Shown one piece after another: positions 1 through 8,194 of a DNA stretch of 33,765 nucleotides. The notes below the pieces were generated by a model. The model saw only the letters and a list, made by a program, of their open reading frames with translations. It was not told the DNA's origin and ran no database searches. The stretch lies in contig CALFJA010000115.1 in the NCBI GenBank assembly GCA_937877605.1, positions 1 through 33,765 on the forward strand, in the 5' to 3' direction. Each line of letters begins with the position of its first letter. The first letter of the stretch is position 1. The stretch is from an uncultured Prevotellaceae bacterium (GTDB lineage: Bacteria > Bacteroidota > Bacteroidia > Bacteroidales > Bacteroidaceae). Position numbers and translations under genes: made by a program.

Positions 1-867
1 GGCATCGGATGCTCCTCGCGTCTGCCCTACTACATGAACACCTACGCCATGCAGACCATCCACGGGCGGGCCGCTGCCATCGCAACAGGGCTGAAAGTGG
101 CCAATCCCGGCATCTGTGTCTGGCAGATAAGCGGCGACGGTGACGGGCTGGCAATAGGCGGTAACCACTTCATACACGCCATGCGGCGCAACATCGACAT
201 CAATATCGTACTGCTGAACAACCGCATCTACGGACTGACCAAGGGACAATACTCCCCCACCTCGGCCCGAGGCTTCGTGTCGAAGTCGTCGCCCTACGGC
301 ACCGTAGAGGACCCCTTCCAACCCGGAGAACTGACAATCGGAGCACGCGGGCACTTCTTTGCCCGTGCCGTTGCCAACGACGGGCCTGAAGTTATCAATA
401 TCCTGAAAGCCGCACAACAGCACAAGGGGGCTTCCGTTTGCGAGATCTTGCAGAACTGTGTCATCTTCAACAATGGCATATACGACCCCATCTACACCAA
501 GGACGGGCGCAAGAAAAACGCCATCTATGTGCGTCACGGACAGCGGTTGGTATTCGGTGAGAACGACGAATACGGACTGATGCAGGACGGCTTCGGGCTG
601 AAAGTGGTGAAAATCGGGGAGAACGGCATCACATTAGACCAAATCCTGGTGCACGACGCCCACGCAGAGGACAGCACATTGCAACTGAAACTGGCGCTGA
701 TGGACAACGAACACGGCTTCCCCGTGGCCCTGGGCGTCATCCGCGATGTGGAAGCACCCACCTACGACGAGTGCGTTCACCGGCAGATTGAAGAGGTGAA
801 GGCAAAGAAAAACTACCACAACTTCGAGCAACTGCTCAACACCAACGATACATGGGAAGTAAAATAA
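1..867 (+). CDS. 2-oxoacid:ferredoxin oxidoreductase, beta subunit (5' end missing)
   Basis: The reading frame is open from base 1, so the start lies left of the window. The visible 288 residues begin GIGCSSRLPYY; the cysteine there matches the iron-sulfur ligand conserved in KorB-type beta subunits. A thiamine-diphosphate/Mg site follows, with GDGDGLAIGGNH and then NNRIYGLTKGQ. Family knowledge: with an alpha subunit it oxidatively decarboxylates 2-oxoglutarate (or a related 2-oxoacid) to an acyl-CoA and reduces ferredoxin in the cytoplasm. The alpha subunit is expected just upstream, outside the window. The last 16 bases overlap the next gene. Family is certain; the substrate (2-oxoglutarate rather than pyruvate or another 2-oxoacid) is inferred. 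Confidence 0.93.
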   Translation, partial: GIGCSSRLPYYMNTYAMQTIHGRAAAIATGLKVANPGICVWQISGDGDGLAIGGNHFIHAMRRNIDINIVLLNNRIYGLTKGQYSPTSARGFVSKSSPYGTVEDPFQPGELTIGARGHFFARAVANDGPEVINILKAAQQHKGASVCEILQNCVIFNNGIYDPIYTKDGRKKNAIYVRHGQRLVFGENDEYGLMQDGFGLKVVKIGENGITLDQILVHDAHAEDSTLQLKLALMDNEHGFPVALGVIRDVEAPTYDECVHRQIEEVKAKKNYHNFEQLLNTNDTWEVK

Positions 868-1505
868 AGTCTTTCCTTACCCTCATACCCTTCTGTCTGC
901 TCCCCCTCCAGGTTGCAGGACAGGCCAACCTGCCCGACGACATCCCACCCGGCGACCCGGAAGTGAACATGAACGGTCCGTCACTGTTGCCCTCGGTGAA
1001 GATTGGTGAGGTGGCACGCGACAACGACACCATCCAATACATGGAACTGAACACCATCTATGTCTATCCGCCCAAGGTGTTCAAGAGCGCCAAGCAACAG
1101 CGGAAATACAACCGGCTGGTCTACGATGTGAAGAAGGTGCTGCCCATAGCGAAGGACGCCAACCGCATGCTCATAGAGACTTATGAATACTTGCAGACCC
1201 TGCCTACCAAGCAAGCGCGCACCGAACACATGAAACGCGTGGAGGCATCGATAAAGGCTGAATACACTCCACGCATGAAAAAGCTTACGCTCAGGCAGGG
1301 GAAACTGCTCATCAAGCTGATACACAGGCAGTGCGACTCATCTTCCTACGAGATAATCCAGGCTTTTCTCGGCCCGTTCAAGGCCGGATTCTATCAGGCA
1401 TTTGCCTGGGTCTACGGTGCCAGCCTGAAGAAGGAGTTCGACAAGGAAGGCAACGACAGCGACACAGAGCGCGTCATCAACCTTATTGAAAGCGGGCAGT
1501 TGTGA
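852..1505 (+). CDS. DUF4294 domain-containing exported protein
   Basis: A 217-residue protein whose ATG lies inside the end of the preceding oxidoreductase gene (16-base overlap), so the two are probably translated from one transcript. Residues 1-24 look like a signal peptide (hydrophobic LTLIPFCLLPLQVAGQA). The rest matches my recollection of DUF4294, a Bacteroidota-restricted family: the segment around YMELNTIYVYPPKVF, then a lysine/arginine-rich helical region (KQQRKYNRLVYDVKKV) and a C-terminal AFLGPFKAGFYQAFAWVYG stretch. No catalytic motif is apparent and the function is unknown. The start is supported by the signal peptide; later ATGs would remove it. Confidence 0.8.
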   Translation: MGSKIKSFLTLIPFCLLPLQVAGQANLPDDIPPGDPEVNMNGPSLLPSVKIGEVARDNDTIQYMELNTIYVYPPKVFKSAKQQRKYNRLVYDVKKVLPIAKDANRMLIETYEYLQTLPTKQARTEHMKRVEASIKAEYTPRMKKLTLRQGKLLIKLIHRQCDSSSYEIIQAFLGPFKAGFYQAFAWVYGASLKKEFDKEGNDSDTERVINLIESGQL

Positions 1506-1518
1506 AACAAAAACACGG

Positions 1519-1569
1519 CTAAACCACCAAACGACCAAACCACCAAACGACTAAACGACTAAAACCACC
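1519..1569 (+). repeat. Short A/C-rich imperfect tandem repeat between two genes
   Basis: The 64-base gap before the lipoprotein gene is nearly free of T and G on the + strand. It is built from repeats of ACCACCAAACGACYAA and the shorter ACGACTAA, ending directly before the ATG at 1570. The copies are not identical. It would lie in the untranslated leader of the lipoprotein gene. Confidence 0.75.
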
Positions 1570-2043
1570 ATGAAAAAGAAACTGTTTTGCATCGTAGCCG
1601 GCGCACTGACCCTGCTTGGGTGTGGCGCACAAAAGATGCCGGAAGGCGACATTATCTACCTGGAGTATACCGAAAGCGGCACCATGAGAGGCTATCAATA
1701 TGAAGGCCGTGTGGAACGGGACTCGACAGGAGCCTTCGTCCTGACGGCGATGAAGGAGAACTACGGCCCGCTCTTCCAGAAACAAATAGGCAAAGAGGAG
1801 ATGAAACGGCTAAGGCAAATCGTCCAGGAGGAGAAGATGTACAACTATAAGGAGCACTACAGACCCCGGCTCCAGGTGCTGGATGGCTACGGCTGGCATT
1901 TCGAAGCAAAGTTCTCCGAAGGTGACAAGATCTATTCCAGCGGCTCCAATGCCAGGCCTGGCGGCAACGGGCTGGGCAGAATACATGCCTGCCTGCTACA
2001 GTTCATCGAAGATGCGGACAGGGTTGTGGAATCAGACGACTAA
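1570..2043 (+). CDS. Small lipoprotein of unknown function
   Basis: 157 residues. The N-terminus MKKKLFCIVAGALTLLGC is a lipoprotein signal peptide, with lipobox LLGC and acylated cysteine at residue 18. The mature part holds a mixed strand-rich domain (GDIIYLEYTESGTMRGYQY), a basic helical stretch (KEEMKRLRQIVQEEKMYNYKEHY) and a C-terminal GYGWHFEAKFSEGDKIYSSG segment. I do not recognise a named family. It is probably anchored in the inner or outer membrane facing the periplasm. It is in the same direction as the DUF4294 gene, 64 bases downstream, and may share its transcript. Its stop lies 7 bases from the stop of the convergent gene on the other strand. Confidence 0.75.
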   Translation: MKKKLFCIVAGALTLLGCGAQKMPEGDIIYLEYTESGTMRGYQYEGRVERDSTGAFVLTAMKENYGPLFQKQIGKEEMKRLRQIVQEEKMYNYKEHYRPRLQVLDGYGWHFEAKFSEGDKIYSSGSNARPGGNGLGRIHACLLQFIEDADRVVESDD

Positions 2044-2050
2044 AGGCGCA

Positions 2051-2476
2051 TCACTGAACAATGACGGTCTTCGTGGTGTAGTTTGAATACACGATGACCT
2101 GCACGCCCTTTTCATTCCTGCCTACAGGCAGTCCCTGCAAGTTATAACGCGCCACTTCAACCACATCAGCGGAATTATCGCCATTCACCGTGGCGATGGA
2201 ACTGGACGGGGACGACACTTTCTTCGAAAAAATGTAGATGAAATAGTTGTCGGAATAGGATGAGGCAACAGCGAACTCCATTTCAAAACCCTTGTCGGCA
2301 AGTTTCGTAAACACCGTGCCCAGGGCGGAATTGTCGTAGGTTCCACGCAGGTCGGAGGGCACATTGCCCGCAAGATAGATGTAGCCGCCCTGCTGGTTCA
2401 ACTCAATATATTCTTTTTGCGCAAGGCACGACAGGGAAAAGAACATTAACGACAGAAGGAACAGATGTTTTTTCAT
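2051..2476 (-). CDS. Small secreted protein with a type IX-like C-terminal tail
   Basis: 141 residues from the ATG at 2476, chosen because it gives a clean signal peptide (MKKHLFLLSLMFFSLSCLAQ); an in-frame extension to 2557 would put 27 non-hydrophobic residues in front. The middle of about 75 residues has no recognised domain. The last 38 residues (VVEVARYNLQGLPVGR, then KGVQVIVYSN and TKTVIVQ) fit the pattern YxLxGxxV...KGxxIxxx...KxVxx. Secreted Bacteroidota proteins use this pattern as a type A C-terminal sorting domain for the type IX system. Export to the periplasm is well supported; cell-surface delivery is inferred. The TATTTTTG promoter element lies at 2526-2533. Confidence 0.7.
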   Translation of the reverse strand: MKKHLFLLSLMFFSLSCLAQKEYIELNQQGGYIYLAGNVPSDLRGTYDNSALGTVFTKLADKGFEMEFAVASSYSDNYFIYIFSKKVSSPSSSIATVNGDNSADVVEVARYNLQGLPVGRNEKGVQVIVYSNYTTKTVIVQ

Positions 2477-2525
2477 AAGGTTGTGTTTTATTTGTTTTGT
2501 ACCAAAATCGGTTAGTTTGCACTGG

Positions 2526-2533
2526 CAAAAATA
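2526..2533 (-). promoter_or_regulatory. Probable -7 element (TATTTTTG) for the small secreted protein gene
   Basis: Read on the minus strand the sequence is TATTTTTG, an exact match to the Bacteroidota -7 consensus TAnnTTTG, about 50 bases before the ATG at 2476. A weaker CTTG lies at 2555-2558, about 21 bases upstream, as a possible -33 element. An 8-base inverted repeat (GGTTGTGT at 2479-2486, ACACAACC at 2533-2540) brackets the leader. Confidence 0.5.
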
Positions 2534-2540
2534 CACAACC

Positions 2541-3057
2541 GCCCTTTCACCTGCCAAGGTTTTCCCCTAAAAGAAAAAGGATTTTCCCTACACTGCCGGA
2601 CACAGCCCATTCCTGCCAAACGATGGAAAATGTCCAGTTTCTTTACCGTTTCCGCAATTTGTTAACATTTCTGCCGTGTTAAAAAGTTGCCGATGGACAA
2701 GGACGAAGGCCGGCCGGAGTTTTTGCGACTATGCAAACTTACGATGAGAATCAGCAGGTTACAGCCGCATTTACGCCCTTACGACTTCCCTGATTTTCCA
2801 AGAGGATAGAAGTTGAAGTGCGAAAACTACTCTTTCACCACACGGAAGGGCTGCTTTCATTTTGAGAAAACAGCCCTTTCGCAGTACAATTCCCCAACAG
2901 CGAGGTTCACAAATAAGAATTATCTCCGGCCGAAAGTGCCAAAAGTGTTAAAAAAGCAGGCCGCTTCTTTGTAAAGATAATTTACCTCCCAGCGCTTGTA
3001 AAACACAAGCACCGGAGGAAGGAGGAGTTGGAAAGTGGCAGGAAGAACAGGAGCTTC
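2541..3057. other. Long non-coding spacer with little recognisable content
   Basis: About 520 bases between two minus-strand genes. No convincing ORF, tRNA or known RNA is seen. It holds one copy of the decamer TTAACATTTC (2662-2671), where TTAACA and TGTTAA form a 6-base dyad (2662-2682). It also has an 8-base-pair hairpin (AAGGGCTG at 2846-2853 with CAGCCCTT at 2871-2878) and a 6-base-pair hairpin (GCTTGT 2994-2999 / ACAAGC 3005-3010). A lone TAAGTTTG (-7-like, minus strand) lies at 2734-2741 with no obvious -33 partner. The hairpins lie downstream of the lipoprotein gene that stops at 3058 and may contribute to its 3' end. Confidence 0.5.
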
Positions 3058-4020
3058 TCATTCAGCGTACTCGGAAGCGTTGAGGGCTTCGCCGTCACGG
3101 TATTTGAAGTAGCCCTTACGGAGTGTGATAGGACCGCCGTACTCCCTGCTGGCTTGTGGGTGCTTGATGCGGCATTCGCCCGTCAAATCACCCTGACTGT
3201 TCAGATGAAGAGAGACATATAACTCCTTCCTGAGCTGCATAGCCTCCTCGTCGTAGTCGATTTCTTCAACCGTCAGGTTCGTACCATCGAAGGAAACAGT
3301 AGCCTCGTCGAAACCATATTGGCGATAGATGTTGCACTCGGTGACCTTCAACCCGTAGTCAGCCTTTTCCAAGCGGAGCAGCAACTCCGGGCAGTCGTCG
3401 CCCAGCCATCCCCAATAGCCTGCCAACGCCGCGGCTTTCTTAAGGGTCTTCATCCCCCGGCGGATGGTGTCCCGCAAGTATTTCTTGTCGTCGTTGCCAT
3501 CTTTCGAGGGGGAAAAGTCGTCAATATACCAGTCGTCGCGCTCAAAACGGAGCGCAATGGTGGTTTTCGTATCATTGAAATTGTGTATTGCCAAGTCGAC
3601 AAGGGCGGTAGAATCGGTGATTTCATAGACCTTCGACACCTTGTAGCGCCAATCGTCAGAAACATCCTGGCCGCACACCCAGTAATCATAATCGTACAAG
3701 ATGCCTCCCGTTGCGTCGCTCACCTTCAATGCCTTCCGCATCAGTGCATAGTAACGCTCGGAACAATAGACGCTGTCGCGGTTGAATGTGCTGTGGATGT
3801 AGGGAACTTCTTTCCCCCTGCTGTCGCGGGTTGGCTTGCCAACGGTCTTGTAGATGGTGTCGATACGCTGGCGAATATACGCCTCCGAATGCTTGTCTAT
3901 GCCTGCTTCCATCGCAGAATCAACAGCCAGCGAGTCAGCATCACCGCCCGCCTTGCTTGTCTTGTTGCTGCAACCCAGCATCAGCATGGCGGTAAATAGA
4001 ATATAAATCAGTTTCTTCAT
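3058..4020 (-). CDS. Lipoprotein, DUF3828-like
   Basis: 320 residues beginning MKKLIYILFTAMLMLGCSNK, a lipoprotein signal peptide with lipobox MLGC (cysteine 17). The segment YIRQRIDTIYKTV, a long helical region ending near VYEITDSTALVDLAIHN, and the strand pair RFERDDWYIDDF resemble DUF3828/NTF2-like lipoproteins of Bacteroidota; this assignment is from memory of the pattern and is uncertain. A C-terminal strand-rich section (about residues 225-315) looks like a second domain. Function is unknown. It lies 107 bases downstream of enolase on the same strand and may be read through from it. Confidence 0.65.
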   Translation of the reverse strand: MKKLIYILFTAMLMLGCSNKTSKAGGDADSLAVDSAMEAGIDKHSEAYIRQRIDTIYKTVGKPTRDSRGKEVPYIHSTFNRDSVYCSERYYALMRKALKVSDATGGILYDYDYWVCGQDVSDDWRYKVSKVYEITDSTALVDLAIHNFNDTKTTIALRFERDDWYIDDFSPSKDGNDDKKYLRDTIRRGMKTLKKAAALAGYWGWLGDDCPELLLRLEKADYGLKVTECNIYRQYGFDEATVSFDGTNLTVEEIDYDEEAMQLRKELYVSLHLNSQGDLTGECRIKHPQASREYGGPITLRKGYFKYRDGEALNASEYAE

Positions 4021-4127
4021 CGTTTTGGAATTTGTTACCTTGCATTAGAATGTTGGGGATATGACAAAGCAGCGAGCACATGCCATCGTGGATGCGCCCG
4101 CTGTTTGTATCGTAACTGAACTTTTGC

Positions 4128-5435
4128 TTATTTCAGTTTCTTGTAACCATAGGCTGCTGTTGCGCCGAGTTCTTCCTCAATGCGGATAAGTTGGTTGTAC
4201 TTGGCCATACGGTCTGTGCGGCTCAGCGAACCGGTCTTGATCTGTCCCGAGTTGGTAGCCACTGCTATATCGGCAATGGTTGTGTCCTCGGTTTCACCCG
4301 AGCGGTGGGATGTAACGGTGGTATATCCGTGACGGTGTGCCATCTCAATGGCAGCGAGTGTTTCGGTGAGGGAGCCAATCTGGTTAACCTTGATGAGGAT
4401 AGAATTGGCAGCACCCATCTTGATTCCCTTCTCGAGGAACTTCACATTGGTAACAAAGAGGTCGTCGCCGACGAGCTGGCAGCGGTCGCCGATGCGCTCT
4501 GTGAGCTTAACCCAGTTGTCCCAGTCGTTCTCGTCAAGTCCGTCCTCGATGGAATCGATAGGATATTTGGTGATGAGTTCTTCCAGATAGGCGATCTGCT
4601 CCTCGGCAGTGAGCTTCTTCCCGTTAGGATCTTTCTTGGTACCGTTCTTCAACTGACGATAGTCATAGTACCATTCGCCGTTCTCTTGTACGGCAAACTC
4701 GCTGGCAGCGCAGTCCATGGCAATCTTGATATCCTTGCCCGGCTCGTATCCGGCCTTCTTAATGGCCTCAACGATGGTGTCGAGTGCATCTTCAATACCG
4801 TCGAAGTTAGGAGCATAGCCGCCTTCGTCGCCAACGGCAGTGGAGAGCCCGCGGGCCTTAAGCAGTTTGGCCAGGTTGTGGAATACCTCAGCACCCATGC
4901 GGACAGCCTCACGCTCGCAGCAGGCGCCTACCGGACGAATCATGAACTCCTGGAAGGCAATGGGAGCAGCAGAGTGTGCACCGCCGTTTACGATGTTCAT
5001 CATAGGAACGGGCAGGGTGTAGGTATTGGCACCACCGATGTAGCGATACAACGGAATGTTCAGGGCCTTGGCAGCAGTCTGTGCCACTGCAAGCGAAACA
5101 CCGAGGATGGCGTTTGCTCCGAGTTTAGACTTGGTGGGAGTTCCGTCAAGCTCAAGCATCTTCATGTCAATGGCACGCTGGTTCAGCACGCATTCGCCTT
5201 TCAGGACGGGAGCAATCACGGTGTTTACATTCTCTACGGCCTTGAGAACGCCCTTGCCCAGGTAGCGTTCTTTGTCGCCGTCGCGCAGTTCGAGGGCTTC
5301 GTTCTCACCTGTTGATGCGCCGGAGGGTACGCTTGCACGACCCATTACACCGTTTTCCAATGTCACTTCTACCTCAACGGTGGGGTTGCCACGGGAGTCG
5401 AGGATTTCTCTTGCATGAACTAATTTAATGATCAT
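4128..5435 (-). CDS. eno: Enolase (phosphopyruvate hydratase)
   Basis: 435 residues, the usual bacterial length. It interconverts 2-phosphoglycerate and phosphoenolpyruvate in glycolysis and gluconeogenesis in the cytoplasm. The sequence shows the substrate-loop motif SGASTGENEALELRDGD, the catalytic glutamate in VGDEGG (E204), Mg ligands in IAMDCAASEF (D241), SIEDGLDE (E297) and LVGDDLF (D324), the catalytic lysine in ILIKVNQIGS (K349), and the signature SHRSGETEDT followed by QIKTGSLSRTDR (K400). All key residues are present. The ATG at 5435 gives the conserved N-terminus IIKLVHAREILDSRGNPTVE. A promoter element lies about 50 bases upstream. Confidence 0.98.
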   Translation of the reverse strand: MIIKLVHAREILDSRGNPTVEVEVTLENGVMGRASVPSGASTGENEALELRDGDKERYLGKGVLKAVENVNTVIAPVLKGECVLNQRAIDMKMLELDGTPTKSKLGANAILGVSLAVAQTAAKALNIPLYRYIGGANTYTLPVPMMNIVNGGAHSAAPIAFQEFMIRPVGACCEREAVRMGAEVFHNLAKLLKARGLSTAVGDEGGYAPNFDGIEDALDTIVEAIKKAGYEPGKDIKIAMDCAASEFAVQENGEWYYDYRQLKNGTKKDPNGKKLTAEEQIAYLEELITKYPIDSIEDGLDENDWDNWVKLTERIGDRCQLVGDDLFVTNVKFLEKGIKMGAANSILIKVNQIGSLTETLAAIEMAHRHGYTTVTSHRSGETEDTTIADIAVATNSGQIKTGSLSRTDRMAKYNQLIRIEEELGATAAYGYKKLK

Positions 5436-5484
5436 AACTTTGTTTTTTATTGATATTATAAATGGTTGGATTTCAATTCAGTTG

Positions 5485-5492
5485 CAAAAATA
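5485..5492 (-). promoter_or_regulatory. Probable -7 element (TATTTTTG) for eno
   Basis: TATTTTTG on the minus strand matches TAnnTTTG exactly and lies 50 bases before the enolase ATG. No clean TTTG is visible at the expected -33 distance, so this is a partial promoter match. Confidence 0.5.
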
Positions 5493-5548
5493 AGGAAAAG
5501 GGCAGATACGGGAAAATAAATACCTATTTATTTTTTCGCCCGTGGATG

Positions 5549-6670
5549 CTATGGCAGGCGGTTGTATTCCTCGTCGGTGACGGGTTCGAGCCATTCGTTG
5601 CTGGCGTTTGCCTCTACGCGGGTCATGTAGGTAAGGTGTTGGAACCACTGATCGCGTGCCGCTCCGTGCCAGTGTCTGGCCTCTGGGGGGATTGCCACGA
5701 CGGTGCCCGGTGTCATTTCCATGGGTTCCTTTCCTTCTTCCACATACCATCCGCGTCCGGAAACGCAGATAAGCACCTGGACACTGCCGTGATGTATGTG
5801 CCAGTTGTTGCGGCAGCGGGGCTCGAAGGTGACATTAACGGGGCCGCCATTCTCGGCATCGTAGGGAGCCAGATAGGAATTTCCGATGAAGTATCGGGCA
5901 TAGGCCGTGTTGGGCGTGCCCAGCTTCCATGGCGACGGGGGCATGGAGCCAGACTGGTCGGCCGGTTCATTGAGGGTGATGCCAAGTACTTCTTCCACGG
6001 CATTCTTGGCACGCATGGCTTGCTCGCGTCCCACATTCCTTGCCAGCACGGCGGGCAGTTGGCGGAGTTCTTCGTCGGAAACGCCCATATTCCGTGAGCC
6101 TGCCACATGGGCTTTCAACTGCGCCTCGCATCCTTCGAGGGCGGCAATGGCACCGAGGGTGACCAGTTCACGCTCGGCAAAGGTGAGGATGTCACGGGCG
6201 AAGATGTCGCCGAAGAGATGGGCCTTGAGGTAGTAGTCGGTCTGAGGCGCAAAGGAGTATTCAAAAGGCTTGCCTCCGCCGAGTCGGGCCTGTACCTCCG
6301 AACCTTGTCGCAAGGCATCGTAGTCGGCTGCAAGCGGCGTCGCCTCCCTGCCTGGAGAGTCGGTTATGCCCTGCCGTTGACGCTCGGCAAGCACCCGTTG
6401 GAGTGCCCCCAGTGCATTCAGAGAGCGGGGAAAGCCCGTATAGGCATAGAGATGCGAGAGGCATTCCTTAAGTGTACTGACTTCGATATCGTCGTTGAGG
6501 GCCTGCCCGAGAACTGTTTCCAGGACGGGAATGTTGCCCGAAGCCTCTAAGGCTGCCAGGGTGATGAGGGTCTGTTGCTTGTTTGTGAGCGTCATGTCGG
6601 TCTGTGCTTTAAGGATTAGTGAGTGCCCGGCAAAGAGCAAGGCAAGGAGAAAAACAGTGAGTTTTCGCAT
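5549..6670 (-). CDS. Exported carboxymuconolactone-decarboxylase-like protein fused to a cupin
   Basis: 373 residues. Residues 1-23 are a signal peptide (MRKLTVFLLALLFAGHSLILKAQ). Two helical CMD/AhpD-like modules follow, roughly residues 27-105 (LTNKQQTLITLAALEASG) and 145-235 (FGDIFARDILTFAERELVTLGAIAALEG). A C-terminal cupin covers about 260-355, with the histidine cluster NNWHIHHGSVQVLICVSGRGWY and PPEARHWHG as probable metal ligands. The AhpD CxxC thiol pair is absent, so peroxidase activity is not supported. Export suggests a periplasmic role, possibly on aromatic or lactone substrates, but the substrate is unknown. It is divergent from pncB, with a spacer holding a promoter element for each. 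Confidence 0.85.
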   Translation of the reverse strand: MRKLTVFLLALLFAGHSLILKAQTDMTLTNKQQTLITLAALEASGNIPVLETVLGQALNDDIEVSTLKECLSHLYAYTGFPRSLNALGALQRVLAERQRQGITDSPGREATPLAADYDALRQGSEVQARLGGGKPFEYSFAPQTDYYLKAHLFGDIFARDILTFAERELVTLGAIAALEGCEAQLKAHVAGSRNMGVSDEELRQLPAVLARNVGREQAMRAKNAVEEVLGITLNEPADQSGSMPPSPWKLGTPNTAYARYFIGNSYLAPYDAENGGPVNVTFEPRCRNNWHIHHGSVQVLICVSGRGWYVEEGKEPMEMTPGTVVAIPPEARHWHGAARDQWFQHLTYMTRVEANASNEWLEPVTDEEYNRLP

Positions 6671-6691
6671 GGGTAGATGGCATTAACAGAA

Positions 6692-6699
6692 CAAAAATA
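6692..6699 (-). promoter_or_regulatory. Probable -7 element (TATTTTTG) for the CMD/cupin gene
   Basis: TATTTTTG on the minus strand, 22 bases before the ATG at 6670. The nearest TTTG (6712-6715) is only 12 bases away, closer than the usual 17-23, so the -33 half is unclear. Confidence 0.45.
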
Positions 6700-6742
6700 G
6701 TGTTTTTCGTGCAAACATCGTACCTGTTAACGGGAAAAATCG

Positions 6743-6750
6743 TAATTTTG
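6743..6750 (+). promoter_or_regulatory. Probable -7 element (TAATTTTG) for pncB
   Basis: TAATTTTG on the + strand fits TAnnTTTG exactly, 67 bases before the ATG at 6817. The spacer's -33 side shows only TGTT (6725-6728). With the element at 6692-6699 it forms a compact divergent promoter region. Confidence 0.5.
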
Positions 6751-6816
6751 TTACCTGCCAATGCCCTTGGGGCACTGTGCATACACAAGAGAAATACCCT
6801 AAGAACCCACAACGCT

Positions 6817-8031
6817 ATGCGTCAGATTATCAACCATTTTACCGACGACGACCTCTACAAGATGTCGATGTGCTGTGCCGTTATAGACAATTTCCCACGG
6901 GCACAAGTGAAATATCAGTTTGTCGACCGCAACCAGACGGTCTATCCCCAAGGCTTTGCCGAGGAATTGCTCCGCCAAGTAGGGCTGCTGGAAAATGTGG
7001 TCATCACCGACGAGGAGATTGCCTTCATGCGCCGGAAGTGCTACTATCTGCCCGACTGGTTCTATCGCTACCTGCGCGGCTACCGCTTCCGCCACGAATG
7101 GGTGAGGGCCTGGCAGGATGAAGAAGGCCGGCTGCACATTGAGTTCGAGGGGGCATGGGCTGACACCATCCTGCTCGAAGTGAAGGTGCTTGCCATCATC
7201 TCGGAACTCTTCTACATCATGACCGGACAGGCTGACAAGCTGGACTACGACGAGTGTTACCGCCGTTCGTACGAAAAGGCCCGCCGACTGCTCTCTGCAG
7301 GGTGTGTCTACAGCGACTTCGGTACCCGCCGCCGTGCCTCGTTCCAGACTGAGGATACCGTGGTGAAGGCCATGAAAGACTGCTACGAGTCGCAGCAGTG
7401 GCCCGGCACCTTCGTAGGTACGAGCAATGTCTATCTGGCCATGAAGTACAACTTGACGCCCGTCGGCACCATGGCTCACGAGTTTGTGTGCGCCATCGGA
7501 GGCATGTACGGTCCGCAGATGGCCAACCACATGGCCATGGAAGCCTGGCGCAACACCTTCCGCGGAGCCCTGGGAACCTACCTGTACGACAGTTACGGCT
7601 GGGACATTTTCAGCCTGAACTTCTCCGAGGACTTTGCAAATCAGTTCAAGGGTCTGCGCATCGACAGCGGCGACAACCGCGAACAGTTAAAGAAGATTGT
7701 CCGGAAATACCAGTCGCTGAACATTGACCCACGCTCGAAGCAGGTCATCTTCAGCAACGCCCTGGACACAGACCGCGCCATTGAGATACAGAACTATGCC
7801 AAGGACTACTGCCAGCCGTCGTTCGGAATTGGCACTCACTTCACCAACGACTTTGAGGGTGTGCGCCCGATGAACATCGTGATAAAGCTCGTTGCAGCGA
7901 AAATCACCGAATCGTGGAACTTCTACAACGACACCTGCAAGATTTCGGAGGACCTCGGCAAGCACACAGGCAAGCCCGAAGTGATTGAGCGTTTCATGCA
8001 GGCCATACACCATCCGGAACGCAAGCAGTAG
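6817..8031 (+). CDS. pncB: Nicotinate phosphoribosyltransferase
   Basis: 404 residues from the ATG at 6817 (MRQIINHFTDDDLYKMS), which matches the family N-terminus; the open frame extends 39 codons upstream through the promoter, and those are not likely translated. The enzyme joins nicotinate to PRPP with ATP to form nicotinate mononucleotide in the NAD salvage (Preiss-Handler) pathway in the cytoplasm. Visible family motifs are SDFGTRRRASFQTED, GTSNVYLAMKYN, PVGTMAHEF (the histidine that is phosphorylated in the family), and FKGLRIDSGDN. Length agrees with E. coli PncB (about 400). It is a single gene, convergent with the receptor gene across a repeat-bearing spacer. Confidence 0.96.
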   Translation: MRQIINHFTDDDLYKMSMCCAVIDNFPRAQVKYQFVDRNQTVYPQGFAEELLRQVGLLENVVITDEEIAFMRRKCYYLPDWFYRYLRGYRFRHEWVRAWQDEEGRLHIEFEGAWADTILLEVKVLAIISELFYIMTGQADKLDYDECYRRSYEKARRLLSAGCVYSDFGTRRRASFQTEDTVVKAMKDCYESQQWPGTFVGTSNVYLAMKYNLTPVGTMAHEFVCAIGGMYGPQMANHMAMEAWRNTFRGALGTYLYDSYGWDIFSLNFSEDFANQFKGLRIDSGDNREQLKKIVRKYQSLNIDPRSKQVIFSNALDTDRAIEIQNYAKDYCQPSFGIGTHFTNDFEGVRPMNIVIKLVAAKITESWNFYNDTCKISEDLGKHTGKPEVIERFMQAIHHPERKQ

Positions 8032-8194
8032 CCCTCAGTGGAAATTGCACACTGCCGTTTTACTGCTCCCAGAATCGATTTTTTGCAAGAACAAGTTACT
8101 TCGCTCATAAAAAACGCCAAAAATCGCAATATTCGCAACCCTCTGTTAGCCAACAGGTTATCTGTTATCAGAAAAACATTCCCTGCCTTTCAAA

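Noticed and set aside
1519..1569. Possible CRISPR-like repeat
   Set aside because: Units are short, imperfect and contiguous, with no spacers and no cas genes nearby.
4114..4138. AACTGAA/TTCAGTT dyad over the enolase stop codon
   Set aside because: Seven pairs overlapping the stop codon, with no T-run; not convincing as a terminator.
4191..5315. 374-residue open frame on the + strand
   Set aside because: Antisense to enolase; no family resemblance.
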